Shown here: one piece after another, positions 63,461-64,000 of the stretch
Position numbering within the stretch: the stretch's first letter is position 1
How the letters are laid out: each line of letters opens with the position of its first letter
NCBI RefSeq assembly: GCF_035920445.1
Contig: NZ_CP109162.1
Location: forward strand, 7,502,001 to 7,566,000
DNA from: Nocardia sp. NBC_01730
GTDB lineage: Bacteria; Actinomycetota; Actinomycetes; Mycobacteriales; Mycobacteriaceae
Direction of reading: 5' to 3'
DNA length: 64,000 nucleotides
Position numbers and translations under genes: made by a program
The notes under the pieces: generated by a model
What the model was told of the DNA's origin: nothing
Databases searched by the model: none
The model's input: the letters and a program-made list of their open reading frames with translations, nothing else

Positions 63461-64000
63461 GTGGTAGCTCGATCAGAGATAACTCTTGGCGTTTCTACCG
63501 AACGTGGCGCCGTGCACGCGGTAGCGCTCGCCGATGGCGGGAAGCTGTCCGAGCGTGTTCTGCTGCACCGGTCGGAACAGACACAGGGTGACACCAAGGC
63601 GGACGTGGCAGCGGCGGTAGCGACGGTGCTGGACGAACTCGCCGCCGAGCTCGGGCCGGACCGCGAGGTCGGCGGCGCGGCGGTCGCCTACCGGGACGCC
63701 GCCGAACGGCGCGCCATCGTGTCCGCGCTTGCGGCCGGTCCATGGCACACTGCCTCGATGGTTTCGGCCAAATCCGCTCACCTGAGTGTGGCGAGCTTGA
63801 TGACCTGGCTCGACGAATACGACAACCTGCTGGTCGGCGAGGTCGTGCCCGGGTACCAGGCGTTCACCCTGGTCGACCGAGGCCGCCGCCGGGTGCTCGC
63901 CGCGGTCGGTCAGGCGGGCAGGGCGACATCCGAGTCGCTCGGCGTGGCCGTTGCCGCGGCGTGGGATCAGCTGGATGCGGCCGCGACCAGGCCGGACGCG
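63461..64000 (+). CDS. DUF7159-like Mycobacteriales protein, N-terminal part
   Basis: The frame is open from the GTG at 63461 to the window edge (180 codons). It begins VVARSEITLGVSTERGAVHAVALADGG and continues with EVGGAAVAYRDAAERRAIVSAL and VGEVVPGYQAFTLVDRGRRRVLAAVG. The start resembles the DUF7159 domain, an actin/Hsp70-like N-terminal fold of unknown function in mycobacteria and nocardiae. AGGGAAGGGG lies just before the start. The remainder is outside the window. Confidence 0.6.
   Translation, partial: MVARSEITLGVSTERGAVHAVALADGGKLSERVLLHRSEQTQGDTKADVAAAVATVLDELAAELGPDREVGGAAVAYRDAAERRAIVSALAAGPWHTASMVSAKSAHLSVASLMTWLDEYDNLLVGEVVPGYQAFTLVDRGRRRVLAAVGQAGRATSESLGVAVAAAWDQLDAAATRPDA

Overview
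The window is GC-rich actinobacterial DNA, most likely Nocardia or a close relative in the Mycobacteriales. The evidence is a single-polypeptide type I fatty acid synthase followed by acpS, a complete yrbE-mce operon, a cutinase-like esterase, an Rv3235-like gene, a PknK-like kinase and a DUF7159-like gene. Genus assignment is inference; no rRNA is present.

Layout. 1-5.2 kb: partial flavin oxidoreductase, Rv3235-like gene, a ring-opening dioxygenase divergent from its probable MarR regulator, a cutinase-like esterase divergent from a crotonase. 5.8-8.6 kb: a DUF2637 membrane protein convergent with a damaged AAA/DUF4143 ATPase that has a 23-bp-period repeat array upstream. 8.8-10.5 kb: ilvD. 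10.8-23.7 kb: thirteen tightly packed plus-strand genes, mostly with 4-bp stop/start overlaps. They encode a His-rich membrane protein, a YghO/bCerS-like acyltransferase, an extended SDR, a desaturase, a class III aminotransferase, a group II PLP decarboxylase, a LuxI/FeeM-like acyltransferase, an SRPBCC protein, a lipoprotein, an ABC exporter, an ACP and a fatty-acyl-AMP ligase. 23.7-32.0 kb: yrbEA, yrbEB, mceA-F and a Mce-associated gene on the same strand. I read these two blocks together as a candidate undescribed amino-lipid synthesis, export and import locus.

32.0-38.3 kb: a YwaF-like membrane protein, a secreted lipase and a PknK-like kinase. 38.5-46.1 kb is a decayed catabolic locus: a LysR gene, a 5'-truncated RraA-like aldolase, an aminotransferase gene split by a 4.5-kb element (two tyrosine recombinases plus a methyltransferase), a truncated alpha/beta hydrolase and a histidine-kinase fragment. 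46.1-48.8 kb: a methyltransferase, a membrane protein and a TetR gene sharing a repeated operator-like motif. 49.4-51.7 kb: a P450 and a potassium-channel-like protein. 52.2 kb: tRNA-Leu(TAG). 52.7-62.5 kb: fas and acpS behind three repeated promoter motifs, followed by a TetR gene and the start of a DUF7159-like gene running off the window.
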